Source: Rhodococcus sp. UNC23MFCrub1.1
GTDB taxonomy: Bacteria > Actinomycetota > Actinomycetes > Mycobacteriales > Mycobacteriaceae
Assembly (NCBI RefSeq): GCF_000686025.1
Contig: NZ_JMLQ01000008.1
Location: 124,001-188,000 of the forward strand
Reading direction: 5' to 3'
Length of the DNA: 64,000 nucleotides
Shown here: positions 51,969 to 60,650 of the stretch, piece after piece
Position numbering within the stretch: the stretch's first letter is position 1
How the letters are laid out: each line of letters starts with the position of its first letter
Made by a program: the position numbers and the translations under genes
The notes under the pieces: model-generated
What the model saw: only the letters and a program-made list of their open reading frames with translations
Databases searched by the model: none
What the model was told of the DNA's origin: nothing

Positions 51969-52639
51969 CGTGCGCGCCGGGCGAGTCGCTCGGAGTCGGA
52001 GATGAGCACGCTCTTGCCCTCGAGGCGGAGCCAGCCGCGGTGCGCGAAGTCGGCGAGCGCCTTGTTCACGGTCTCGCGAGAGGCGCCGACGAGCTGAGCG
52101 ATCTCCTCCTGCGTGAGGTCGTGGACGACGCGCAGCGAGCCGGCCTCCTGGGTGCCGAAACGCTGTGCGAGCTGCAGCAGTGCCTTGGCGACGCGGCCGG
52201 GAACATCGGTGAAGATGAGGTCGGCCAGGCTGTTGTTGGTACGACGCAACCGGCGGGCGAGCACCCGGAGCAGCTGCTCGGCGATCTCGGGGCGCTGATC
52301 GATCCAGGCCTTCAGGGCGTCGCGATCCATGCTCACCGCGCGCACCTCGGTGACCGTGGTGGCGGTGGAGGTGCGGGGGCCGGGATCGAAGATCGAGAGC
52401 TCACCGAACATGTCGGACGGACCCATGATGGTCAGGAGGTTCTCGCGACCGTCGGGGGAGCGGCGGCCGAGCTTCACCTTGCCGCTGACGATGATGTACA
52501 GCCGATCGCCGGGCTCACCCTCGTTGAAGACCACGTGGCCACGCGGGAAATCGACCGGTTGCAGCTGCTTGGTCAGCGCCGACACCGCAGACGGCTCGAC
52601 CCCCTGGAAGATGCCGGCTCGTGCCAGTACCTCGTCCAC
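51965..52639 (-). CDS. crp: CRP/FNR family cAMP-responsive regulator (Crp/GlxR)
   Basis: This 224-residue regulator has a cyclic-nucleotide domain with the phosphate-binding cassette [18 protein letters not shown] (about residues 78-95) and a C-terminal winged helix with [29 protein letters not shown]. The R-E-T-V-N recognition helix fits TGTGA half-sites. It is the orthologue of Rv3676/GlxR, a global regulator of carbon and energy genes. AGGGAG precedes the GTG at 52639. CRP-like sites seen in this window are at 8824, 44996 and, weakly, 5866. Confidence 0.94.
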   Translation of the reverse strand: MDEVLARAGIFQGVEPSAVSALTKQLQPVDFPRGHVVFNEGEPGDRLYIIVSGKVKLGRRSPDGRENLLTIMGPSDMFGELSIFDPGPRTSTATTVTEVRAVSMDRDALKAWIDQRPEIAEQLLRVLARRLRRTNNSLADLIFTDVPGRVAKALLQLAQRFGTQEAGSLRVVHDLTQEEIAQLVGASRETVNKALADFAHRGWLRLEGKSVLISDSERLARRAR

Positions 52640-52788
52640 GTGTACTCCCTTGCCCTGAAAGATCGGCAGATCTACGAATGTGTCGTCTTCATGTGTCCGG
52701 TCGGAGTCTACGTCGCCGTGCGGCCACAGGAGTGATCACAGCCACCCTCGACGCGTCGGCGTCGGACCGGGGCCGTGTCGGCGGGTGC

Positions 52789-53061
52789 TCAGCTGGCGCG
52801 GCGTGCCCTGTCGTCGAGAAGAGCGACGTCCTCCTCCATGACGTCGCCACCGCGGCGACGTCGGGTGCGGAACCGTGCGAGGGCGTTCGGGAAGCCTTCC
52901 GCGGCCAGGGTGGCGACCTCGGCGGAACTGGCGGCGTCCAGGAATTCCTGAACCTCCTGCTCGCGGACTCCTGCGCGGTTCAGCCGCGCCTCGAAGCGCT
53001 CCATGGCGAGGGCGAACAGCATCAGCAAGACCGGGAACAGAACCACAGCGAGTGCTTGCAT
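52789..53061 (-). CDS. Small membrane protein (Rv3675-position)
   Basis: This 90-residue protein has one N-terminal hydrophobic helix (ALAVVLFPVLLMLFALAME), then a charged, helical cytoplasmic part (FEARLNRAGVREQEVQEFLDAA) and a basic/acidic tail. It occupies the position of Rv3675 between crp and nth, but no function is known. The ATG at 53061 is chosen over 53100 because it begins directly at the helix. Confidence 0.7.
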   Translation of the reverse strand: MQALAVVLFPVLLMLFALAMERFEARLNRAGVREQEVQEFLDAASSAEVATLAAEGFPNALARFRTRRRRGGDVMEEDVALLDDRARRAS

Positions 53062-53164
53062 ACCGAGGAGTAAACACTGTCGACGTCTCGAAAAGAACAC
53101 GGCGGGGTCACCGGTGCGGACACGACCGGAGCGTGCTGTCGGGGGCGTTCCGTAGAGTCGTGGC

Positions 53165-53932
53165 GTGCAGAAATCAGCCGCCGGTCCCTCTCACGTGGGC
53201 AAACGAGACGAGTCCGCCCTCGCGCTCACGCGCCGGGCACGCCGGATGAATCGCGACCTCGGCGTGGTCTTTCCGCACGTCTACTGCGAGTTGGACTTCA
53301 CCACCCCGCTCGAGCTCGCGGTGGCCACCATCCTCTCCGCGCAGTGCACCGACAAGAGGGTCAACGAGACCACGCCGGCACTCTTCGCGAAGTACCGGTC
53401 GGCGCGCGACTACGCGGAGGCCGACCGGACGGAGCTCGAGGAGTACATCCGGTCCACCGGCTTCTACCGCAACAAGGCCAACTCCCTCATCGGGCTGGGC
53501 CGCGAGCTCCTCGAGCGGTACGACGGTGAGGTTCCCGCCTCGCTGAAGGAGCTGGTGACGCTGCCCGGTATCGGGCGCAAGACGGCCAACGTGGTCCTCG
53601 GCAATGCGTTCGACATTCCCGGCATCACCGTCGACACCCACTTCGGCCGACTCGTCCGCCGCTGGGCCTGGACCGAGGAGGAGGATCCGGTCAAGGTCGA
53701 GCACGCCATCGGTGCGCTGATCCCGCGCAAGGAGTGGACGATCCTGTCCCACCGCGTGATCTTCCACGGCCGCCGCGTGTGCCATTCGCGGACGCCGGCG
53801 TGCGGTGTCTGCCTGCTGGCGAAGGACTGCCCGTCGTACGGGCTGGGGCCGACCGACCCCGTCAAGGCCGCGGCATTGGTGAAGGGGCCGGAGACGGACC
53901 ACATCCTCGCCCTGGCCGGCATCGAGACGTGA
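53165..53932 (+). CDS. nth: Endonuclease III
   Basis: This 255-residue base-excision glycosylase/AP lyase has the helix-hairpin-helix [13 protein letters not shown] with catalytic Lys in the preceding helix region, catalytic Asp in ITVDTHFGR, and the [4Fe-4S] motif C-x6-C-x2-C-x5-C ([17 protein letters not shown]). It removes oxidised pyrimidines. TAGAGT followed by 6 bases and GTG indicates a leaderless start. The stop overlaps the next start (GTGA), so it heads a coupled nth-tlpA-NUDIX-marP operon. Confidence 0.95.
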   Translation: MQKSAAGPSHVGKRDESALALTRRARRMNRDLGVVFPHVYCELDFTTPLELAVATILSAQCTDKRVNETTPALFAKYRSARDYAEADRTELEEYIRSTGFYRNKANSLIGLGRELLERYDGEVPASLKELVTLPGIGRKTANVVLGNAFDIPGITVDTHFGRLVRRWAWTEEEDPVKVEHAIGALIPRKEWTILSHRVIFHGRRVCHSRTPACGVCLLAKDCPSYGLGPTDPVKAAALVKGPETDHILALAGIET

Positions 53933-54594
53933 GCAGGTCGTCCGCGGCGAGGTGGAGCCTGGCCGCGCTCGTGGTGGTCGTCGCCCTCATCGTCGCCATC
54001 TGGCCGCGCGGGGACGATCCGACGGGACCGGCGAGCTTCGCCGACTACCGCGACACTTTCGGCGCGGCGCCCACCGACGACGCGACGGACACGGAGCTGG
54101 CCCCCTTGCGCACCGAGGCCGCGCTCGCCGCGTGCCCCGTGCCGGCGGCCGGCGCCCAGGCGCCCGCCGGCCCACTGGCGGGTCTGCGCACCACCTGCCT
54201 GGCCGACGGAGCGCCGGTCGATCTCGGTGCGGCCGTCGCCGGCACGCCGACTCTGCTCAACCTGTGGGCCTACTGGTGCGGCCCGTGCGCGGAGGAACTG
54301 CCGTATCTGCAGCAGTACGCCGAGCGTGCGGGCGGTGCCGTTACCGTGGTGACGGTGCACGAGGATCCCCGCCAGGGCAACGCCCTGACCCGACTGGCCG
54401 AGTACGGCGTCCGACTACCCGGCGTGCAGGATCCGTCCGCTGCCGTCGCCGCTGCCGTCGGAGCTCCGGCCGTGTTGCCCGTCAGCGTGCTGCTCGCCGC
54501 CGACGGATCCGTCGCCGCGGTTCTCCCGCAGCCGTTCCGCTCCGTCGACGAGATCGCGGACGCCGTGCGCACCCACCTCGGAGTCTCGGCGTGA
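53929..54594 (+). CDS. TlpA-like membrane-anchored thioredoxin
   Basis: This 221-residue protein has an N-terminal anchor helix ([18 protein letters not shown]) and an extracytoplasmic thioredoxin domain with active site [19 protein letters not shown]. Two further Cys ([15 protein letters not shown]) precede the domain. It should reduce or transfer disulfides at the outer face of the membrane, perhaps in cytochrome c maturation or for MarP, which carries a structural disulfide. Start and stop overlap both neighbours. Confidence 0.88.
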   Translation: MSRSSAARWSLAALVVVVALIVAIWPRGDDPTGPASFADYRDTFGAAPTDDATDTELAPLRTEAALAACPVPAAGAQAPAGPLAGLRTTCLADGAPVDLGAAVAGTPTLLNLWAYWCGPCAEELPYLQQYAERAGGAVTVVTVHEDPRQGNALTRLAEYGVRLPGVQDPSAAVAAAVGAPAVLPVSVLLAADGSVAAVLPQPFRSVDEIADAVRTHLGVSA

Positions 54595-55286
54595 CGGATC
54601 CCGCGGGCACGCCGCCGTGGCTGTCCCGTCTGGCCGCCGTGCACACCGTGCGCGACGACGCGAGCAACCCGGTGATCGCCCGCCACGCACCGGACGGGGC
54701 GACGGGCAGACCGGCCGCGGTGTTGGTGCTCTTCGGCGGGCGGCCCGACGCGGCGGAGTTGCCCACCGACGCCACCGTGCTGCTGACCCAACGCGCGTCC
54801 TCGCTGCGGCAACATCGCGGTCAGGTCGCTTTTCCCGGCGGCGCGGCCGATCCCGGCGACGACGGATCCATCGGCACCGCTCTGCGGGAGGCGCAGGAGG
54901 AGACCGGGGTGGACCCGGACGGCGTGGAGCCGCTCACGGTGCTCGACTCCATCTTCGTGCCCCCGTCGGGCTTCGAGGTGACACCGGTGATCGCGTACTG
55001 GCGCGTCCCGAGCGAGGTGTTCGTCGTGGACACCGCCGAGACGGAGCGTGTCGTCGCCGTGCCGCTCACCGATCTTCTCGATCCGGTCAACAGATTCGTG
55101 GTGCGCCACCCCCTCGGTTATCGGGGCCCGGCGTTCGCAGTGGGAGGAATGCTCGTGTGGGGTTTCACGGCCGGAGTGCTGTCCGGCGTCCTCGAGACGG
55201 CGGGCTGGGGTGCCCCCTGGGACACCGAGGACGTCCGGGACCTCGAGACGTCGCTCGCCGCCGTCGGTGAGGAGTTGCACCCGTGA
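54591..55286 (+). CDS. NUDIX hydrolase, CoA pyrophosphatase-like
   Basis: This 231-residue protein has the NUDIX box GGAADPGDDGSIGTALREAQEETGVDP. Just before it is the CoA-pyrophosphatase signature LTQRASSLRQHRGQVAFPGG (the LLTxR-x3-x2-HxGxVaFPGG form). It likely hydrolyses CoA or acyl-CoA to phosphopantetheine derivatives and adenosine 3',5'-bisphosphate. Start codon overlaps the tlpA stop and its stop overlaps the marP start. Confidence 0.9.
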   Translation: MTDPAGTPPWLSRLAAVHTVRDDASNPVIARHAPDGATGRPAAVLVLFGGRPDAAELPTDATVLLTQRASSLRQHRGQVAFPGGAADPGDDGSIGTALREAQEETGVDPDGVEPLTVLDSIFVPPSGFEVTPVIAYWRVPSEVFVVDTAETERVVAVPLTDLLDPVNRFVVRHPLGYRGPAFAVGGMLVWGFTAGVLSGVLETAGWGAPWDTEDVRDLETSLAAVGEELHP

Positions 55287-56473
55287 CGGGATCGACCTGG
55301 CTCGACATCGGTGTGGCACTGGTGGCGTTGCTCGCCGCGTCGTCGGGGTGGCGGCAGGGCGCGGTCGCGTCCGCCTTCGCCTTCTTCGGTGTCGTCCTCG
55401 GTGCCGTCGCGGGCATCCTGCTCGCACCGCGCGTCCTCGACCACGTCGAGGAGGGGCGGATGCGCGTGCTCGTCGGCGTCGCCCTCATCGTCGTCATGGT
55501 GATCGTCGGCGAGATCGCGGGCATGGTGTTGGGACGAGCGTTGCGCAGCGGGATCCACAGCCCGGCGGCGCGCTCGGTGGACAGCGTCATCGGTGCCGGT
55601 CTGCAGGCGGTGGCCGTGCTCGTCGCGGCCTGGTTGCTGGCCGTCCCGCTCACCGCGGCGTCGCAACCGCAGATCGCCGCCGCCGTGCGCGGATCGTCGA
55701 TCCTCGGCGCCGTGGACGACGTGGCGCCCGAGTGGGTCCGCGAGATCCCCAACGAGTTCTCGGCTCTGCTCGACACGTCGGGTCTCCCCGACGTCATCGG
55801 ACCCTTCGGCCGCACTCCCGTGGCCGAGGTCGGTCCGCCGGATCCCAGCGTGCTGGCGTCGCCGATCGCGGCAGACCTCCAGGACAGCGTGCTGCGGATC
55901 CGCGGTATCGCCGAGAGCTGCCAGAAGGCGCTCGAGGGCTCCGGTTTCGTCATCGGGCCGGGCCGTGTCATCACCAACGCGCACGTCGTCGCCGGCACCT
56001 CGTCGGTGGCCGTCGACACCGTGGACGGCCCGCTCGACGCGGAGGTCGTCCTGTTCGATCCCGCCGTCGACATCGCGGTGCTGAACGTGCCGGATCTGAC
56101 CGCCGACGTCCTGCCGTTCGCGACGGGGCGCGCGGAATCGGGAACCGACGCGGTGGTGCTCGGGTATCCCGGCGGTGGCCCGTACACGGCATCGTCCGCG
56201 CGGGTGCGCGAGACACTGAACCTCACCGGGCCGAACATCTACCGCACCGGGACGGTGGACCGGGAGGTCTACACCGTGCGCGGATCGATCCGTCAGGGCA
56301 ATTCCGGCGGACCGCTGGTGGCCACCGACGGCACGGTTCTCGGCGTCGTCTTCGGCGCCGCCGTCGACAACTCCGATACCGGATTCGTGTTGACCGCAGC
56401 AGAAGTCGCCGACGAGGTGGCAACGGGGCTGCAGAACGGGCAACCTGCCGGTACGGGATCCTGCGTCGGGTGA
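55283..56473 (+). CDS. marP: Membrane serine protease MarP
   Basis: This 396-residue protein has four N-terminal membrane helices (residues about 7-125, colicin-V-production-like) and a periplasmic chymotrypsin-like domain. The triad is His234 (TNAHVV), Asp263 (AVDIAV) and Ser341 (GNSGGPL). Cys213 and Cys394 correspond to the disulfide that stabilises M. tuberculosis MarP. MarP is needed for acid and oxidative resistance through cleavage of a peptidoglycan hydrolase. The GTG start overlaps the NUDIX stop. Confidence 0.93.
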   Translation: MTGSTWLDIGVALVALLAASSGWRQGAVASAFAFFGVVLGAVAGILLAPRVLDHVEEGRMRVLVGVALIVVMVIVGEIAGMVLGRALRSGIHSPAARSVDSVIGAGLQAVAVLVAAWLLAVPLTAASQPQIAAAVRGSSILGAVDDVAPEWVREIPNEFSALLDTSGLPDVIGPFGRTPVAEVGPPDPSVLASPIAADLQDSVLRIRGIAESCQKALEGSGFVIGPGRVITNAHVVAGTSSVAVDTVDGPLDAEVVLFDPAVDIAVLNVPDLTADVLPFATGRAESGTDAVVLGYPGGGPYTASSARVRETLNLTGPNIYRTGTVDREVYTVRGSIRQGNSGGPLVATDGTVLGVVFGAAVDNSDTGFVLTAAEVADEVATGLQNGQPAGTGSCVG

Positions 56474-56718
56474 GGATGCATCGGCTGTCACGCCGAGGAG
56501 CGCCCGCACCGCGTACCGTGATCACGAAGGTGGCGAGGAGACGACGTACTCCGCGTCCCCGGCTCGACGGGGGGAGCATCGATGGGGGTACGTCGACGCC
56601 GTGACGTGGCGATCACGACACGGGTTGTTCGAGGGGCGCGCGACGTGTGTCCGCTTGGTCCGACGGTTCCCGGGGAATCATCCGACGGTCTGCGGCGCGC
56701 GGACACGGGATGTGACGG

Positions 56719-57852
56719 GTGACGGTGACGACGGGAGACGAGGCGAGGATGGGCCGCCGCGGCGGTCGGCAGCTGACGGCGGCCGGCAACTACTTCGACA
56801 CGCGGTCGAAGGCGGTCATGGCAAGTGCCTCGGGGGCGCTGCCCCTGCTCGTCATCGCGATTCTCCAGCCCACGTTCCTGCGGCCGGGCACGCTGCCGCT
56901 CCTGGCCGTCATCGTCGCGTTCACCGTGGTCACCGTGGGCATCACCCTGCGTGCCGGTCGTCTGTCCGACCGGCAGTTCACGGTGCTGGGGTCGGGTGGC
57001 ATGGTCGGCGTCGCCATCTCCGCCTATCTGATCGCCGATCCGTCGGGGTCGCGCGCGGTCACGGCGATGCTGGCCGTCGTGCCCGCCATCGCGGCGTCCG
57101 GATCGCCGCCCAAGGTCACGATCTCGCTCACCGGCGCCGCGGTGATCATGGCGACGGCACTGAGCATCAACGGCTCCGAGGGCGCGGTGCGGTTCGTCGC
57201 GGCCGGCGCCGCGGTCACCACCGTGGTGGTGCCGGCGGTGTTGATCGCCACCATGCGCAGCTCGCTCGAATCGGTGACAGCCCGCCTCGAGACCCTGGCG
57301 AACACCGATCCGCTCACCGGCCTGCTCAACCGCCGCGGCATGTTGCCGCGGGTGAGCGCCATGCTCGCAGAGGCATCGGAGAAGTCCGACGCCATCGTCG
57401 TCTCGCTCGTCGACGTCGACCACTTCAAGTCCGTCAACGACACTCGCGGTCACGCGGCCGGTGACGTCGTGCTCACCACGGTCGCCGAGGCGATCGCCGC
57501 CTACGTTCCCGAGGACGCGGTGGTCGCCCGGCTGGGCGGGGAGGAGTTCCTGGTGCTCGGCCTCAGCAAGTCCGTCGCGGGGCTCGAGGAGAAGGTGCTC
57601 GAGAGCGTCCGCTCCGCGTGCGACGTCACCGTCAGCATCGGAGTGGCGCAGGCGAACGTGGTGTTCGACGAGAGGGGCGGCAACGACGTCGAGGCCACCC
57701 TCGACCGACTGACCTACGCGGCCGACCGCGCGCTGTACGCGGCGAAGACGGCGGGCCGCGATCGAGTGGCATTCGCGATGGAGGACGTCGTCCGGTGGTC
57801 ACCGACCCTGACGCCGGTGCAGCGCCGCGACAAGACGGAACCCCTCCCGTGA
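56719..57852 (+). CDS. Membrane-bound diguanylate cyclase (GGDEF)
   Basis: This 377-residue protein has about six hydrophobic helices (residues about 35-175), a linker, and a GGDEF domain from about residue 190. Landmarks are NTDPLTGLLNRRGML, VDVDHFKSVNDTRGHAAGDVVL and the active-site loop RLGGEEFLVLG. GGEEF is a functional form, so synthesis of cyclic di-GMP from GTP is expected. No RxxD inhibitory site is seen directly before it. The N-terminal membrane part may be a sensor. Start uncertain: GTG 56719 or ATG 56749. The 245-base gap before it contains no gene. Confidence 0.88.
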   Translation: MTVTTGDEARMGRRGGRQLTAAGNYFDTRSKAVMASASGALPLLVIAILQPTFLRPGTLPLLAVIVAFTVVTVGITLRAGRLSDRQFTVLGSGGMVGVAISAYLIADPSGSRAVTAMLAVVPAIAASGSPPKVTISLTGAAVIMATALSINGSEGAVRFVAAGAAVTTVVVPAVLIATMRSSLESVTARLETLANTDPLTGLLNRRGMLPRVSAMLAEASEKSDAIVVSLVDVDHFKSVNDTRGHAAGDVVLTTVAEAIAAYVPEDAVVARLGGEEFLVLGLSKSVAGLEEKVLESVRSACDVTVSIGVAQANVVFDERGGNDVEATLDRLTYAADRALYAAKTAGRDRVAFAMEDVVRWSPTLTPVQRRDKTEPLP

Positions 57853-57868
57853 CGGCAGAGGAGTGAGC

Positions 57869-58894
57869 ATGAGCGAGCACCGCGTCCTGGATCCGACCGA
57901 CCTCGGCGATCACGAGGTTCTCGATCGACTGATGTCCGAGATCGGGGACGACGCGATCCTGGACACCACCGCCGAGCAGCTCCAGTCGCTCGACGCACTG
58001 CTGCCCACTCCGTCGTCCGAGCTCCTGGACGAGCCGACCCGGTGGGTGCACTACCCCTGGCGTCGCTCGCTCGTGCGGGTGCTCGGTCCGCGCGGGTTCC
58101 GGTTGCTGCGCCTGGACCGGAACCGCAACAAGATCACCGTGGACGAGCAGGATGCTGCGCGGCGCCTGCGCGTCGGCGTCGTGGGTCTGAGCGTCGGCCA
58201 CGCGGTAGCGCACACCCTCGCTCTCGAAGGGCTGTGCGGCGAGCTCCGGTTGGCCGACTTCGACGATCTGGACCTGTCGAATCTCAACCGTGTGCCCGCG
58301 TCGGTGTTCGACCTCGGCGTCAACAAGGCGGTGCTGGCGGCTCGCCGCATCGCCGAACTGGATCCGTACCTCGAGGTGACGACGTTCCCGACCGGGATCG
58401 ACGAGGCGACCACGGACGCCTTTCTCGCCGACCTCGACATCGTCGTCGAGGAGTGCGACTCGATCGACGCGAAGGTGTTGGTGCGGCAGGAGTGCCGTCG
58501 CCGCGGGATTCCCGTGATCATGGAGACCAGCGACGGGGGCGTGCTCGACATCGAGCGCTACGACCTCGAACCCGACCGACCGTACTTCCACGGGTTGCTC
58601 GGCGACGTCGACGCCGCGGCGGTCGCGGGGATGACGCCGCGGGAGAAGGCGCCACTGGCGGGGCGCATCCTCGAGATGGAGCGCATCACGCCGCGCATGG
58701 CGGCATCGTTGCCGGACATCGGTACGACATTGTCGACGTGGCCGCAGTTGGGGAGTGACGTGGCTCTGGGCGGCGCGTCGGTGGCCGCTGTGGTGCGGTT
58801 GTTCGGGCGCGGGACACCGCCTCCGTCGGGACGCGTCCGTGTCGGTCTCGAGGCGATCATCGCGAGCACCCTCGTCGACCCCTACAAGGGCTGA
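57869..58894 (+). CDS. ThiF-family (E1-like) protein, Rv1355c-type N-terminal part
   Basis: This 341-residue protein has an N-terminal helical region, then an E1-like adenylation fold: LRVGVVGLSVGHAVAHTLALEG (nucleotide loop), LRLADFDDLDLSNLNRVPAS and DIVVEECDSIDAKVLVRQ. It matches the first half of Rv1355c-type proteins, which continue into a nitroreductase domain; that domain is missing here. It may activate a carboxylate or peptide. AGAGGAG lies 7 bases before the ATG at 57869. The 3' end overlaps the convergent hydrolase gene by 13 bases. Confidence 0.78.
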   Translation: MSEHRVLDPTDLGDHEVLDRLMSEIGDDAILDTTAEQLQSLDALLPTPSSELLDEPTRWVHYPWRRSLVRVLGPRGFRLLRLDRNRNKITVDEQDAARRLRVGVVGLSVGHAVAHTLALEGLCGELRLADFDDLDLSNLNRVPASVFDLGVNKAVLAARRIAELDPYLEVTTFPTGIDEATTDAFLADLDIVVEECDSIDAKVLVRQECRRRGIPVIMETSDGGVLDIERYDLEPDRPYFHGLLGDVDAAAVAGMTPREKAPLAGRILEMERITPRMAASLPDIGTTLSTWPQLGSDVALGGASVAAVVRLFGRGTPPPSGRVRVGLEAIIASTLVDPYKG

Positions 58895-59856
58895 CCGCTC
58901 GCTCGGAGATGGCGCAGCAGAACGTCGGTGACCTCGTCCGGGCGTTCCTGGTGCACGTAGTGCCCCGATCCCGTCACGCGATGCTCCACGAGCTGCGGTG
59001 CCCAGTGGGAGTCGCGGCGCGCCGTTGTCGGCAGGACGTACGGGTCGGCGGATCCCAGGATCTGCAGCGCCGGTAGATCGACGGTCCGGTCGATCGCGGC
59101 GCGGAAGCGGCGACCGTCGGAACGGAACTGGCTGCGGAACGCCCAGCGCTGATACTCCAACGTGCTGTGTGCGACACCGGGGATGCGGACGGCCGACCGC
59201 ATCCTCGACACGACGTCGCCGAACTCCGTGGACGACTGCCACTGCGCGGACGACCGGGCACGGACGAGTCGCTCCACCTCGGCACCGTCGTCGGCGACGA
59301 GCGTCTTCTCGGGTGTGAGCGGAACCTGGTAGCGCAGGAACGACGGCAGCAGCGCCGCGCGCTGCGCCGAGTCCCGTATCGCGGCCCGTCGCAATGAGAT
59401 CGGATGCGGTGAGGCGAGCAGCGAGATCGAGCGAACAGCGCGAGGGTGCAGCGCTGCGGTCGCCCAGCACACGAGTCCGCCGTCGGCGTGCCCGACGAGA
59501 TCCGCCTCGGAGTGTCCGAGCGCGCGAACGAGGCCGGAGATGTCACCGGCGAGGGTCCAGCCGTCGTAGCCGCGAGGCGGCTTGTCGCTGTCGCCGTAGC
59601 CCCGCAGATCTACTGCCACGGCGTGATAGCCGGCGGCGCCGAGAGCGGTCAGCTGGTGGCGCCACGACCACCAGAGGTCGGCGAAGCCGTGGACGAGAAC
59701 GACCAGCGGCGCCGGCCGACTCGGATCAGGGCGTCCCGGGTCGGCGGACGCCGAGGTGTCCGCCTCGGCGATGTGGAACCGGATGCCGTTGGCGCGGATG
59801 TCGCGGTGCTGCCACGGGCCGGGATATCGGACGGTCGACGGGTCGGGTGCGGCCAC
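58882..59856 (-). CDS. Alpha/beta hydrolase (EphE position, atypical nucleophile)
   Basis: This 324-residue protein has the oxyanion segment VVLVHGFADLWWSWRHQL, DLRGYGDSDKPP, a cap domain, and ILGSADPYVLP and TGSGHYVHQERPDEV with the acid and His. At the nucleophile elbow it reads G122-H-A-D-G-G127, while epoxide hydrolases have GHDWGG and esterases GHSxGG, so Ala occupies the nucleophile position and Asp follows it. Either Asp125 serves by a shifted elbow or the protein has another activity. The location matches ephE (Rv3670). Confidence 0.82.
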   Translation of the reverse strand: MAAPDPSTVRYPGPWQHRDIRANGIRFHIAEADTSASADPGRPDPSRPAPLVVLVHGFADLWWSWRHQLTALGAAGYHAVAVDLRGYGDSDKPPRGYDGWTLAGDISGLVRALGHSEADLVGHADGGLVCWATAALHPRAVRSISLLASPHPISLRRAAIRDSAQRAALLPSFLRYQVPLTPEKTLVADDGAEVERLVRARSSAQWQSSTEFGDVVSRMRSAVRIPGVAHSTLEYQRWAFRSQFRSDGRRFRAAIDRTVDLPALQILGSADPYVLPTTARRDSHWAPQLVEHRVTGSGHYVHQERPDEVTDVLLRHLRASGQPL

Positions 59857-59880
59857 TGTCGTCGGTACGCGGGCGCGGTG

Positions 59881-60411
59881 TCAGCGCGAGAGCGGGGCGC
59901 GCACGTCGAGCGCGTCCAGCTGCTTCTTCGGCGGTGCGCCGTCGCCCTGGCCCGGCAGCACCGAGGAGGCCGCCTTCAGCGAGTCGATGGTCTTCTCGGG
60001 CTTGCGCAGCTTCTTCACCCGGAGGTAGCCGAGGAACGCGAGCAGCGCCGTGATGACCACCATGATCAGGAAGACGATGAGGAACGCGAGCCACCGCGTG
60101 ACCCACACGTTGAGCAGCTCGGCGAGGAAGAAGAAGAAGAAGAACGAGCTGAAGATCAGGACCGCGAGCGCGAGGATGAAGAGGACGCTGCCCTGCAGTC
60201 CCTTCTTGATCTCGCCGGTCACCTCGGCCTTGGCCAGTTCGACCTCGGCGCGGACCAACGTGGAGACCTGTGTCGTCGCGTCCTTGACCAGGGTGCCGAT
60301 GCTGGCCGTGGCGGGGTTGCTGCGACTGTCGACGTCCGTCAGCGGGATCGAGGAGATACTGGCCGGAGCGGTCGTCCGACCGCTCGTGTCGGTGCCTCGG
60401 CTGCTGCTCAC
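59881..60411 (-). CDS. Phage-holin-family-type membrane protein (Rv3669-like)
   Basis: This 176-residue protein has an amphipathic segment (TLVRAEVELAKAEVTGEIKKG) followed by two hydrophobic helices (VLFILALAVLIFSSFFFFFFLAELL and LIVFLIMVVITALLAFLGYL) and a charged tail. This is the DUF1469/holin-superfamily III pattern of chromosomal actinobacterial proteins, not a phage gene. Six Phe in a row come from a short in-frame GAA/TTC tract near 60125-60143. GTG 60411 follows GAAGGGA; a TTG at 60417 is the alternative. Function unknown. Confidence 0.8.
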   Translation of the reverse strand: MSSSRGTDTSGRTTAPASISSIPLTDVDSRSNPATASIGTLVKDATTQVSTLVRAEVELAKAEVTGEIKKGLQGSVLFILALAVLIFSSFFFFFFLAELLNVWVTRWLAFLIVFLIMVVITALLAFLGYLRVKKLRKPEKTIDSLKAASSVLPGQGDGAPPKKQLDALDVRAPLSR

Positions 60412-60650
60412 GTGCAAGTCCCTTCGAAGATGTTCGTCGCGCTCGACAGTGATCGTCCGGCGATACCGGCCAACCTTATGTCCTTACCCGTTCGGGGCTC
60501 ACACTATCGCCGCCGGACGGGGCCGGTCCCGCCGGACGTCGGTCCCCGCGTGGTGAGCACTCACGAACCGAGTGGCCGGTATCGGCCCTCACGTCACGAT
60601 GCGTCGGGTAACTTCCTGCTGACGAACCCGCCTCCCAACAGGAGAAACCC

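Noticed and set aside
60125..60143. GAA-type trinucleotide run as a phase-variation switch
   Set aside because: A repeat of three bases changes only the number of Phe residues in a helix and keeps the frame, so it would not switch expression.
59881..60411. Holin-like protein as a sign of a prophage
   Set aside because: No other phage genes are nearby, and the gene is in its conserved chromosomal position next to the EphE-like gene.
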